Of a stretch of 64,000 bases of DNA, positions 17,890-25,416 are shown piece by piece. Position numbers and translations under genes: made by a program. Position 1 is the stretch's first letter. The number at the start of each line of letters is the position of its first letter. The DNA comes from Neisseria dumasiana (GTDB taxonomy: Bacteria > Pseudomonadota > Gammaproteobacteria > Burkholderiales > Neisseriaceae), in NCBI RefSeq assembly GCF_022870885.1, contig NZ_CP091509.1:2232001-2296000 (forward strand), in the 5' to 3' direction. The notes below the pieces were generated by a model, which worked only from the letters and a program-made list of their open reading frames with translations, did not search any database and had not been told where the DNA came from.

Positions 17890-18630
17890 ATGACCAAACA
17901 GCTGAAATTAAGCGCCTTGTTCGTTGCATTGGTGGCTTCAGGCACCGCAATGGCCAGCGAACCGCATACCAAACACGGTTATACCGTAGACCGCCAACAA
18001 ACTGTTGTACGCAACAACTACGGCGAGTGCTGGAAAAATACCTATTTCAACAAAGAAACTCAAGGCCGTATTGAGTGTAACGATGCCGTAGCCGTATCTA
18101 CCGCTCCTCAATATGCCGATGAAACCGTTTCTTTATCTGCTAAAACATTGTTCGGTTTCGACAAAGACAATCTGCGTCCTGAAGCTGCCGAAACTCTGAA
18201 CGGCTTGGCACAACGCTTGAGCAACACCAATGTTGAAGCTGTACGCGTTGAAGGTCACACCGACTTCATGGGTTCAGACGAATACAACCAAAATCTGTCT
18301 GAACGTCGTGCCAATGTTGTGGCCAACTACTTGGTTAGCCGTGGCGTTTCTTCTGGCAAGATTTCTGCTGTAGGTTTGGGCGAATCTCAAGCGCGCATGA
18401 CTGCTTCTTGTGAAGCAGAAGTAGCCAACTTGGGCAAAAAAGTATCTAAAGCTCAAAAACGTGCTGCTCTGATTGCATGTATCGAACCTGACCGTCGTGT
18501 AGATGTTAAGATCCGCACTTTGGTTACCAAACAAGTAGCTCCCGGCCATGTTGAAGGAGAGCGCCCTGCTACTGAAGGCGGTTGGATTCCCGGCCCTGCT
18601 TCTAAATACCACGGCTACACCCGTCCGTAA
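17890..18630 (+). CDS. rmpM: Outer membrane protein RmpM (OmpA-like, class 4)
   Basis: A 246-residue abundant protein; signal peptide of 22 residues ending AMA, then a cysteine-containing N-terminal region that binds porin trimers. The OmpA-like peptidoglycan-binding domain lies at about residues 80-215 ([47 protein letters not shown]). The C-terminal tail [19 protein letters not shown] is specific to the neisserial protein. It links the outer membrane porins to peptidoglycan. RBS GAGGGA is ahead of the ATG. Confidence 0.96.
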   Translation: MTKQLKLSALFVALVASGTAMASEPHTKHGYTVDRQQTVVRNNYGECWKNTYFNKETQGRIECNDAVAVSTAPQYADETVSLSAKTLFGFDKDNLRPEAAETLNGLAQRLSNTNVEAVRVEGHTDFMGSDEYNQNLSERRANVVANYLVSRGVSSGKISAVGLGESQARMTASCEAEVANLGKKVSKAQKRAALIACIEPDRRVDVKIRTLVTKQVAPGHVEGERPATEGGWIPGPASKYHGYTRP

Positions 18631-18652
18631 TTTCTTACTACAGAAATTTACT

Positions 18653-18685
18653 CTGAACCCCGCTTTATGCGGGGTTTTCTTTTGC
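18653..18685 (+). terminator. Terminator after rmpM
   Basis: Arms AACCCCGC (18656-18663) and GCGGGGTT (18669-18676), loop TTTAT, followed by a T-rich run. Confidence 0.9.
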
Positions 18686-18806
18686 TTGGAAAACATGCTA
18701 AGAAATATAGCGAATAAACTTATTTTTGATACAGTGCAGTAACGCCGTAGCAGAAATAAAGTTTATTTGCTATAAGATATATTCGATGCATTGTTTTCAA
18801 TATATC

Positions 18807-18963
18807 TATAGCCAATCCACTAACTTTTACTACAGTATTGCTGCGCCTTATCCCAAAGAGAGCGATTGGGCGAGCCGCTGAAGCGGCAACAGAATCGGTT
18901 CCGTACTATCTGCACTGTCTGCAGCTTGCTGCCTTGTATTAAAAATTAAGCGGATTGACTATA
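18807..18963. repeat. Correia-like repeat element (CREE), full length
   Basis: A 157-base element bounded by TATAGCCAATCC on the left and the inverse GGATTGACTATA on the right. The inside keeps the Correia core as I know it from pathogenic Neisseria: AAAGAGAGCGATTGG, a GCCGCTGAAGCGGC hairpin, CAGAATCGGTTCCGTACTAT and CACTGTCTGCAGC. Such elements carry outward promoters in their ends and are RNase III substrates in other species. It ends 20 bases before the thiL start codon, so it probably supplies or alters the thiL leader. Confidence 0.85.
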
Positions 18964-18983
18964 CCAGCCGGTCTTTATCAGCC

Positions 18984-19943
18984 ATGAAAGAATTCGACTT
19001 CATCAAAAATTATTTATTTACCCAACCAACCGATTCAGATGTATTACTGGGCATTGGCGACGATGCTGCCATTATCCGCCCTCGCCCGGGATGGGACTTA
19101 TGTTTCAGCAGTGATATGCTGCTTAAGGATCGGCATTTCTTTGGCGATGTTTGTCCTGAAGACCTAGCTCACAAGGTTTTGGCTGTAAATATCTCTGATA
19201 TGGCAGCCATGGGAGCGACCCCTAGATGGGTTCTGTTAAGCGCAGGACTGCCTCAATTAGACAAAAACTGGCTCACGGCATTTTGTGACAGTATGTTTGC
19301 CTTAGCGAAACAATTTGGTATAACTTTGATTGGGGGAGACACCACTAAAGGTGATTTGGTATTCAATGTTACAATAATCGGAGAGCTGCCTTCGGGAAAA
19401 GCATTAAGACGTGATGCCGCGCGTATTGGTGATGATATTTGGGTTTCCGGAAGAATCGGTTTGGCCGCAGCTGCTTTAAATCATCATTGGCGGAAAATAC
19501 AGCTGCCCGATGAAACTTTTGCTTTATGCGAAAAAATCCGTTTACGCCCCACGCCGAGGGTTGAATTAGGCAAGGCCTTGCTTTCATTTGCCCATGCAGC
19601 CCAAGATATTTCAGACGGCCTGGCACAAGATATGGGACACATTTTAAAAGCTTCCGGCGTCGGTGCAGAAATTCATGCAGATTCTGTTCCTACTTTGCCC
19701 GAACTGCGCAAACTATTGGATCCATCTTTACTGTATGATTACATCTTTGCCGGCGGCGACGACTACGAATTATTGTTTACTGCCCCGCAAGCGTGCAGAC
19801 ATGCCGTGATAGAAGCAGGGAATGCCTGTGGAACAACGGTTACCCGCATCGGTAAAATCAACGACAGCGGCCGCCTGAACATTTTAGATTCAAACGGCAA
19901 TACCATAACTTTAACTACTTTAGGTTTTGATCATTTTGGCTAA
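18984..19943 (+). CDS. thiL: Thiamine-monophosphate kinase
   Basis: A 319-residue enzyme that phosphorylates TMP to thiamine pyrophosphate. Motifs: LLGIGDDAAIIRP, FSSDMLLKDRHF, INISDMAAMGATPRW (here VNISDMAAMGATP), GGDTTKGDLVF and QDISDGLAQDMGHIL. An uptake sequence overlaps the codons for ISDGLA. No good ribosome site is seen before the ATG, which follows a Correia element by 20 bases. The end overlaps pgpA by 17 bases. Confidence 0.95.
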   Translation: MKEFDFIKNYLFTQPTDSDVLLGIGDDAAIIRPRPGWDLCFSSDMLLKDRHFFGDVCPEDLAHKVLAVNISDMAAMGATPRWVLLSAGLPQLDKNWLTAFCDSMFALAKQFGITLIGGDTTKGDLVFNVTIIGELPSGKALRRDAARIGDDIWVSGRIGLAAAALNHHWRKIQLPDETFALCEKIRLRPTPRVELGKALLSFAHAAQDISDGLAQDMGHILKASGVGAEIHADSVPTLPELRKLLDPSLLYDYIFAGGDDYELLFTAPQACRHAVIEAGNACGTTVTRIGKINDSGRLNILDSNGNTITLTTLGFDHFG

Positions 19944-20424
19944 CTTCAAACCGGATTTGGCATGGCTGAAAGCACGGCCCGTGTGTTTTTTGGGGTTTGG
20001 TTTCGGCAGCGGTCTCGCTCCGTTCGCACCCGGCACATTCGGTACTTTACCTGCTTTACCGATTGCATTTATCTTGCATTTAATCGGTATCTCAGGGTGG
20101 TGGTTGGCGGCATTTTGTGCGATATTGTTCGTATGGGGCATACGGATTTGCAGCCAAACCGAACGTGAACTGGGCATACACGACTACGGCGGCATCGTGT
20201 GGGATGAAATCGTTGCCATGATGACGGTTTTGGCGTTCGTGCCGTTCAAGTGGACATGGTGGTTGGCTGCGTTTTTAGTGTTCCGTTTTTTTGATGCAGT
20301 TAAACCTTGGCCGATAAAATGGCTTGATGCCCGCTTACATGGCGGGCTGGGTATTATGCTTGACGACATAGTGGCTGCCGTTTTTACTGTATGGGCACTC
20401 AAAATCGGAGCATGGCTGATATAA
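19927..20424 (+). CDS. pgpA: Phosphatidylglycerophosphatase A
   Basis: A 165-residue inner-membrane enzyme that removes phosphate from phosphatidylglycerophosphate to give phosphatidylglycerol. It shows the family motifs LGFGFGSGLAPFAPGTFGTL near the N-terminus, DYGGIVWDEIVAMM with acidic catalytic residues, FRFFDAVKPWPI and DDIVAAVF, and four hydrophobic helices. The start is a TTG overlapping the end of thiL, or another TTG three codons on; no ATG is available. thiL-pgpA adjacency is widely conserved. Confidence 0.9.
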   Translation: MIILANFKPDLAWLKARPVCFLGFGFGSGLAPFAPGTFGTLPALPIAFILHLIGISGWWLAAFCAILFVWGIRICSQTERELGIHDYGGIVWDEIVAMMTVLAFVPFKWTWWLAAFLVFRFFDAVKPWPIKWLDARLHGGLGIMLDDIVAAVFTVWALKIGAWLI

Positions 20425-20452
20425 GGCCGTCTGAATACATGGAAATAAAAAT

Positions 20453-20821
20453 ATGGATGAAATTGAAATTATTGTAGAACCCAGCTTTTTGGCAGAACAA
20501 AGCAATATCGCCAAAGACAAATATGTGTTCAGCTACGACATCACTATTCACAACCACAGCGATGAAGTGATTACCCTACGCAACCGCCATTGGCGTATTA
20601 CAGACGCGCACGGAGAAGTGGAAAAAGTATCCGGCGTAGGCGTGGTTGGCGAGCAGCCCGTACTCTATCCCGGCGAACACTATTATTACAGTAGCGGTGC
20701 TCATCTCAATACTCCGTGGGGCTGCATGGAAGGCAGTTACGAATTTGAAGACAGCTACGGCGAACGCTTTTCTGTGCCGATTCCGAAATTCGATCTGCGA
20801 GCCGACGTGGTCGTGCATTAA
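20453..20821 (+). CDS. apaG: ApaG domain protein
   Basis: A 122-residue protein with a single immunoglobulin-like ApaG/DUF525 domain: FSYDITIHNHSDEVITLRNR, WRITDAHGEVEKVSGVGVVG, and LNTPWGCMEGSYEF. In E. coli ApaG is linked to diadenosine tetraphosphate metabolism and Co/Mg resistance; its exact role is unsettled. It follows pgpA by 28 bases with an uptake sequence between, likely the same transcript. Confidence 0.93.
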   Translation: MDEIEIIVEPSFLAEQSNIAKDKYVFSYDITIHNHSDEVITLRNRHWRITDAHGEVEKVSGVGVVGEQPVLYPGEHYYYSSGAHLNTPWGCMEGSYEFEDSYGERFSVPIPKFDLRADVVVH

Positions 20822-21377
20822 AAAAACTCTACGGCTGTGTAGTGATGCCATGTTGTTTGGCACGCTGCGGCGGGTTTGAAACGACTTTAACAAAGCCGCT
20901 ATTCCGCAAGGACTAAACCGACCCATTTAAAGCATTTTCAATATGTGCTATCAATCTAATCCGGTTATTCTGTTGCATCATTCGACAGCCCAAACAGGCC
21001 GTCTGAATATTTCAGACGGCCTGATACCTTTGCGAAACCCCAAGTGTAGATACATTTCAAGAGTAGCAGTGCAACAATCATAGTCAATCAACTTCACTTT
21101 TACTGCAGCGTTGATGCACCTTAGCTCAAACAAAACGGTTGTATAAGCCGCACAACGCAAAAATACGCAACAGATGGCAGTTTTGCAAAGGTCTCGGCTT
21201 GTCGTTTTCAAAACTAACGCCACATGGCACTCTCGTTCTTACTTGCCAAAGTAATATTTTTATTCGTCCGGCAAGCCTCAAGCAGGCTTTGAAAGGGCTT
21301 AACCCCTGCTTGCAATTCTTTACGCCTTGTGCTGAAATGTGCAAACTAGAACAAAATGTTAACAATCAGGAGCAAAT
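20822..21377. other. Gene-free spacer with uptake sequences and nested small repeats
   Basis: No supported gene in 556 bases. It contains an inverted uptake-sequence pair at 20998-21022, probably the apaG terminator, then a repeat element with GATACCTTTGCGAAACCC at 21023 and the inverse end TTTTGCAAAGGTCTC at 21181-21195. A Correia-like fragment lies inside it. The last 180 bases lead to the symporter gene, with AGGAG seven bases before its start and a seven-base hairpin AAGCAGG/CCTGCTT about 80 bases upstream. No glycine riboswitch pattern was found. Confidence 0.6.
21023..21195. repeat. Inverted-repeat element (GAGACCTTTGC family) with Correia sequence inside
   Basis: Ends GATACCTTTGCGAAACCC and TTTTGCAAAGGTCTC are inverted. 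After the left end, GTAGATACATTTCAAGAGTAGCAG resembles the interior of the copy at 29217-29359. From 21082 the sequence switches to Correia-type ATAGTCAATCAACTTCACTT followed by GCACCTTAGCTCAAAC, which looks like one repeat inserted in another. Confidence 0.55.
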
Positions 21378-22754
21378 ATGGATGCCTTGAAAAACTTTTT
21401 CGATACGGTAGGCGGCTGGGTTTGGGGGCCTGCTATGCTGGTATTGCTCGTTGGCACGGGCATATTGCTAACCGTTATGCTAAAAGGTTTACAATTCAGC
21501 ATGTTGGGCTATGCGCTTAAGCAAGCCTTTATGCCGCACCGCAAAAAAGAAGACGGCAGCGATCACGACGGAGACATTTCCCATTTCGGTGCTTTGATGA
21601 CCGCCCTCTCCGCCACCATCGGAACAGGTAACATTGCCGGTGTTGCCACCGCAGTGGTTGCAGGCGGGCCGGGCGCGGTATTTTGGATGTGGATCACCGC
21701 CATTTTCGGCATGGCCACCAAATACGGCGAAGGCGTGCTGGCCGTTAAATACCGTGTAACCAACAAAAAAGGCGAAATGTCCGGCGGGCCGATGTATTAC
21801 ATTGAGCGCGGCTTAGGCAGCAAATGGAAATGGCTGGCTTATGCTTTTGCTTTGTTCGGTACTGTTGCATCTTTCGGCATCGGCAGCTCGGTACAATCGA
21901 ATTCTGTGGCACAAGCCGTTCAAACCAGTTTTAACATCGACCCGCTCTACACAGGCATTGCATTAACTATCCTGACCGCTATTGTGGTATTGGGCGGTAT
22001 CCGAAGCATCGCCACCGCCTCTTCACTGATTGTGCCTTTAATGGCCGTATTGTATGTAACCGGCGGTATTGTGGTTATTTTGATGAACTTCGAGCTGGTG
22101 ATTCCCGCCGTGAAACTGATTTTGACCGATGCTTTCACCGGCCAAGCCGTGGCCGGCGGCGCACTCGGCAGCGTTATCCGCTACGGTGTGGCACGCGGGG
22201 TGTTTTCTAACGAAGCGGGTATGGGTTCGGCGCCTATTGCTGCGGCAGCCGCCAAAACCGACCATCCTGTCCGTCAGGCATTGGTATCGATGACCGGCAC
22301 GTTCTTGGATACCATCATCGTTTGTTCGATCACCGGCATCATTTTGGTCATGGGCTTAATCGGGGCAGACGGTGTATTTGTCAAACCTGAAATTACCGGT
22401 GCTGCGCTGACCACCACCACGTTCGACCAACTGCTCCCCGGCCCCGGGGGTTGGGTAGTGACCATCGGCCTGATTTTCTTCGCCTACTCCACTATTTTAG
22501 GCTGGTGCTACTATGGTGAAAAATGTGCGGCGTATGTGTTTGGCGACAGTTTTGCCAATGTTTACCGCGTGATTTATGTTGCCACGGTCATGATCGGTAC
22601 GGTAGCGAGCTTGGATTTGGTATGGCTGGCAGCAGACACCTTCAACGGTTTGATGGCGATTCCGAACTTGATTGCATTGATTCTGCTTTCCGGCGTGATT
22701 GTGAAAGAAACACAAGACTTTAAAGCCAAACGCAAGAGCGGCGAGCTGCATTAA
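21378..22754 (+). CDS. Sodium/alanine (or glycine) symporter, AGCS family
   Basis: A 458-residue inner-membrane transporter with about 10-11 hydrophobic helices. Family motifs: FGALMTALSATIGTGNIAGVA, GPGAVFWMWITAIFGMATKY, MSGGPMYYIERGL, and GVARGVFSNEAGMGSAPIAA. AGCS proteins import alanine or glycine with Na+ or H+. Substrate cannot be resolved by eye. Single-gene unit with RBS AGGAG and its own terminator. Confidence 0.93.
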   Translation: MDALKNFFDTVGGWVWGPAMLVLLVGTGILLTVMLKGLQFSMLGYALKQAFMPHRKKEDGSDHDGDISHFGALMTALSATIGTGNIAGVATAVVAGGPGAVFWMWITAIFGMATKYGEGVLAVKYRVTNKKGEMSGGPMYYIERGLGSKWKWLAYAFALFGTVASFGIGSSVQSNSVAQAVQTSFNIDPLYTGIALTILTAIVVLGGIRSIATASSLIVPLMAVLYVTGGIVVILMNFELVIPAVKLILTDAFTGQAVAGGALGSVIRYGVARGVFSNEAGMGSAPIAAAAAKTDHPVRQALVSMTGTFLDTIIVCSITGIILVMGLIGADGVFVKPEITGAALTTTTFDQLLPGPGGWVVTIGLIFFAYSTILGWCYYGEKCAAYVFGDSFANVYRVIYVATVMIGTVASLDLVWLAADTFNGLMAIPNLIALILLSGVIVKETQDFKAKRKSGELH

Positions 22755-22763
22755 TCTTTTTTC

Positions 22764-22795
22764 AGACGGCCCGGTCAATCCGGGTCGTTTTTTTA
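22764..22795 (+). terminator. Terminator after the AGCS symporter
   Basis: An eight-base stem with one G-T pair, CGGCCCGG (22767-22774) and CCGGGTCG (22780-22787), followed by seven T. The left arm overlaps the end of an uptake sequence. Confidence 0.8.
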
Positions 22796-22926
22796 TCGTG
22801 CCCGTGTCTGGATGGGAAGTCTTTGATACGAAATCTGCATTTTCAAATACAGGCAGAAACCTTTGCGAAGGTCTCTTACTATATAATCCCAAACTTCCGA
22901 TATTGCCCAGAGGCCGTCTGAAATTA

Positions 22927-23598
22927 ATGCAACCCCGTGTTTACTTTGTTACCGGCACCGACACCGAAATCGGCAAAACCCTCTGCTCCACCCTACTTCT
23001 GCGCGCCGCCGCTCTAAACGGAAAAAAAGCCATCGGCTTCAAACCCGTGGCTTCCGAAGCCGACAGCACCGGCTGCAACGCCGATGTATTGAGCCTGCAA
23101 ACGGCCTCGAATGTCTGCCTGCCTTATACCGCCCATAACTGTTACACCTTTCGCGAAGCCACCGCGCCGCACTTGGCCGCCGCCGACGAAGGTGTGGGGA
23201 TTCATCCGCAAGTATTAAGTAACGGCTTGGCCGCTTTAAAGCAACAAGGCGACTGGATATTGGTTGAAGGCGCTGGCGGCTGGTTTACACCGTTGGGCAG
23301 TCAAGTAGATTTCGCAGATTGGGTGGCAGCAGAAAAACTGCCGGTTATTGTGATTGTGGGCATGAAACTCGGCTGCATCAACCATGCCATGCTGACTGTA
23401 CGCGCCGTTTTGCAAGCAGGCTTACCCTTGGCCGGTTGGGTAGCCAACTGTGTCGATGCCGCTCCCCACCGCTTTGAAGACTACCTTGCCACATTGAAGG
23501 CACGCATTCCCGCGCCGCTGCTGGGTGTTGTTCCCTATGCTCCTTCGGCTGAACCGCAAGCGTTGTTACACTACTTTTCCCCATCCTGCTTATGGTAG
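22927..23598 (+). CDS. bioD: Dethiobiotin synthetase
   Basis: A 223-residue ATP-dependent enzyme that closes the ureido ring of dethiobiotin from 7,8-diaminopelargonate and CO2. The P-loop VTGTDTEIGKT is at residues 8-18, and FKPVASE, WILVEGAGGWFTPL and VIVIVGMKLGCINHAMLT follow. The conventional motif reads GxKLGCINHA, as here. Start at MQPRVYF; the uptake sequence just upstream marks non-coding DNA. No other bio gene is in the window, so the pathway genes are scattered. Confidence 0.93.
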   Translation: MQPRVYFVTGTDTEIGKTLCSTLLLRAAALNGKKAIGFKPVASEADSTGCNADVLSLQTASNVCLPYTAHNCYTFREATAPHLAAADEGVGIHPQVLSNGLAALKQQGDWILVEGAGGWFTPLGSQVDFADWVAAEKLPVIVIVGMKLGCINHAMLTVRAVLQAGLPLAGWVANCVDAAPHRFEDYLATLKARIPAPLLGVVPYAPSAEPQALLHYFSPSCLW

Positions 23599-23996
23599 CC
23601 GTGAATTGCACGCTTGAGCATCAGGCCGTCTGAAATACATGTTCCGGCAAATTTTTCAGACGGCCTGAAACCTTTGCACAATTCTCTAGTGCCGATACAG
23701 TTCAAAGCAGCATACAACGCAGCAATACGCCCGCAAATAACGGTGAGTAAAGACCCAATACTTGGGTTTTTTACGGCTTTTCTATCCAACTCATATACCT
23801 TTAAACACTTTAATCCATACCAATACAGTCACTTGCCTGATTAAATGACTGGGAGATAAAATACCCACACTTTTTATAGTGATTCCATATCAATAACTTT
23901 CTAAAAGTTAACTGTTTAAAAAGAAAAATTGTTGGGGCAGCATCAAGACGCAACAGGCCGTCTGAAATGCTTATCGGCTCAAAAATCAGGAACGGG
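23599..23996. promoter_or_regulatory. bioD-farA spacer: hairpins, repeat remnant and candidate farA operator
   Basis: No gene in about 400 bases. Two inverted uptake sequences lie at 23622-23667. A repeat remnant starting GAAACCTTTGCA follows at 23667 and keeps GATACAGTTCAAAGCAG inside. A terminator ACCCAA-TAC-TTGGGT with T-run is at 23753-23773. A perfect inverted repeat TAACTTT-CTA-AAAGTTA at 23894-23910 is about 90 bases before farA and looks like a MarR-type operator; FarR controls farAB in gonococcus and meningococcus. Assignment to FarR is inference. Confidence 0.5.
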
Positions 23997-25175
23997 ATGA
24001 TGGATACTCCGCAAAATATTGCTGACAATATAAACAGACGGCGCCAGTTGTCCCGCCGTAAGCGTAATCTCACTCTGGTTACGCTGTTTTTTATCGTATT
24101 GGCATTGGGCTTTGCACTGGTTTATTTTTTGGTGTGGCAGCACGAAGAAAAAACCGATGATGCTTATGTAGCCGGCCATTTGGTGCAGATTACCCCGCAA
24201 ATCGGCGGCACGGTGCGGCGCGTAGCGGTTGACGACACCGACATCGTCAAAAAAGGCGATGTGCTGGTCGTGCTGGACGATACCGATTTCCAGCTGGAAT
24301 ATGACCGCGCGCAAAACGAACTGATTCAAGCCATCCGCCAAAACAAACGGCAAACCGCCGCAACTTCCCAAGCAAAAGCCCAAGTTCTCATCCGCAAAGC
24401 AGAATTGGCTAAAGCACAGGCCGACTTGCGCCGCCGCGAAAGTTTGGAGGGAACCGATGCCGTATCAGGCGAAGAACTCAGCCATGCACGCGCCGCCGTC
24501 GTACAGGCTCAAGCCGCTTTGAAAGCCGTCGAAGCCGAAGCAGATTCCGCACAAGCCCTGCTGGGCAAAAACATTCCCCTCCGCCAGCAACCTGCCGTTC
24601 AGACGGCCATCAGCCACATCAAAGATGCTTGGTTGAATTTACAGCGCACCCAAATCCGTGCGCCGATGGCGGGGCAAATTGCCAAACGCAATATTCAGGT
24701 CGGCCAACGCATCGCACCGGGTGCTTTGTTGATGGCGGTCGTACCGTTAAACAATTTGTGGGTTGATGCCAACTTTAAAGAGGTTCAATTGCGTAAAATG
24801 CGCATCGGCCAACCGGTTACCATGACCGCCGATTTATACGGCAGCCGCGTGGTTTATCACGGTAAAGTCATGGGTTTGTCGGCGGGTACGGGCAGTGCGT
24901 TTTCACTGTTGCCGCCGCAAAACGCCACCGGCAACTGGATTAAAGTCGTTCAGCGTGTTCCCGTGCGCATCAGCCTCAATCCGCAAGAATTAAAAGCCAA
25001 TCCCCTGCGCGTGGGTTTGTCGATGTCGGTAAAAGTGGATACCGCCAACAGTGGCAACGGCAAAACCATGGCAGAGGCAGCCGACAAACAGGTTTCTGCC
25101 GCAGAAGCGGATGCCGTGGATTGGTCGGCCGCCGATGCCTTGATTGAGCAGATTTTCGAAAAATATGCCAAGTAG
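23997..25175 (+). CDS. farA: Efflux membrane fusion protein FarA (EmrA family)
   Basis: A 392-residue periplasmic adaptor for a multidrug/fatty acid efflux pump. Residues 30-53 form the single membrane anchor. TDDAYVAGHLVQITPQIGG and VDDTDIVKKGDVLVVLDDTD form the biotinyl-lipoyl halves, flanking an alpha-helical hairpin rich in Ala and Gln. IRAPMAGQIAKRNIQVGQRI and LWVDANFKEVQLRKMRIGQP complete the beta-barrel. Two adjacent ATG codons are possible; AGGAACGGG precedes both. It works with FarB and outer membrane MtrE in pathogenic species. Confidence 0.92.
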   Translation: MMDTPQNIADNINRRRQLSRRKRNLTLVTLFFIVLALGFALVYFLVWQHEEKTDDAYVAGHLVQITPQIGGTVRRVAVDDTDIVKKGDVLVVLDDTDFQLEYDRAQNELIQAIRQNKRQTAATSQAKAQVLIRKAELAKAQADLRRRESLEGTDAVSGEELSHARAAVVQAQAALKAVEAEADSAQALLGKNIPLRQQPAVQTAISHIKDAWLNLQRTQIRAPMAGQIAKRNIQVGQRIAPGALLMAVVPLNNLWVDANFKEVQLRKMRIGQPVTMTADLYGSRVVYHGKVMGLSAGTGSAFSLLPPQNATGNWIKVVQRVPVRISLNPQELKANPLRVGLSMSVKVDTANSGNGKTMAEAADKQVSAAEADAVDWSAADALIEQIFEKYAK

Positions 25176-25199
25176 TGCCGGCATGGTCGGCGTTCATAT

Positions 25200-25240
25200 C
25201 CATGAGGCCGTCTGAATAGCCTGTTCAGACGGCCTCGTTG
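25200..25240 (+). terminator. Paired uptake-sequence hairpin between farA and farB
   Basis: GAGGCCGTCTGAA and TTCAGACGGCCTC form 13-base arms around a short loop, 28 bases after the farA stop. It could reduce read-through from farA to farB. Confidence 0.65.
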
Positions 25241-25299
25241 TCAGCATATTTTCACAATCATGCACAACATTGGATTCGGGTTTCGCTTAAAAAACATAC

Positions 25300-25330
25300 G
25301 ATTACAATATAGTCAATCAACGCATTTTTA
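25300..25330. repeat. Correia-type end fragment
   Basis: AATATAGTCAATCAACGC is the left end seen in other Correia-like copies here (TATAGTCAATC). Only this end is recognisable and it lies in the farA-farB gap about 90 bases before farB, where a promoter from the element would face farB. Confidence 0.45.
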
Positions 25331-25416
25331 ACACTAGGCAGCACGCCGCAGATGTTTGCACAGGCTTCAAGATGTTTTGAACCTTACGCAACCTGATCCG
25401 CCATGGAAGTTATGAA

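Noticed and set aside
20822..21377. Glycine riboswitch before the AGCS symporter
   Set aside because: No paired glycine-aptamer motifs found; the region is made of DUS and repeat remnants.
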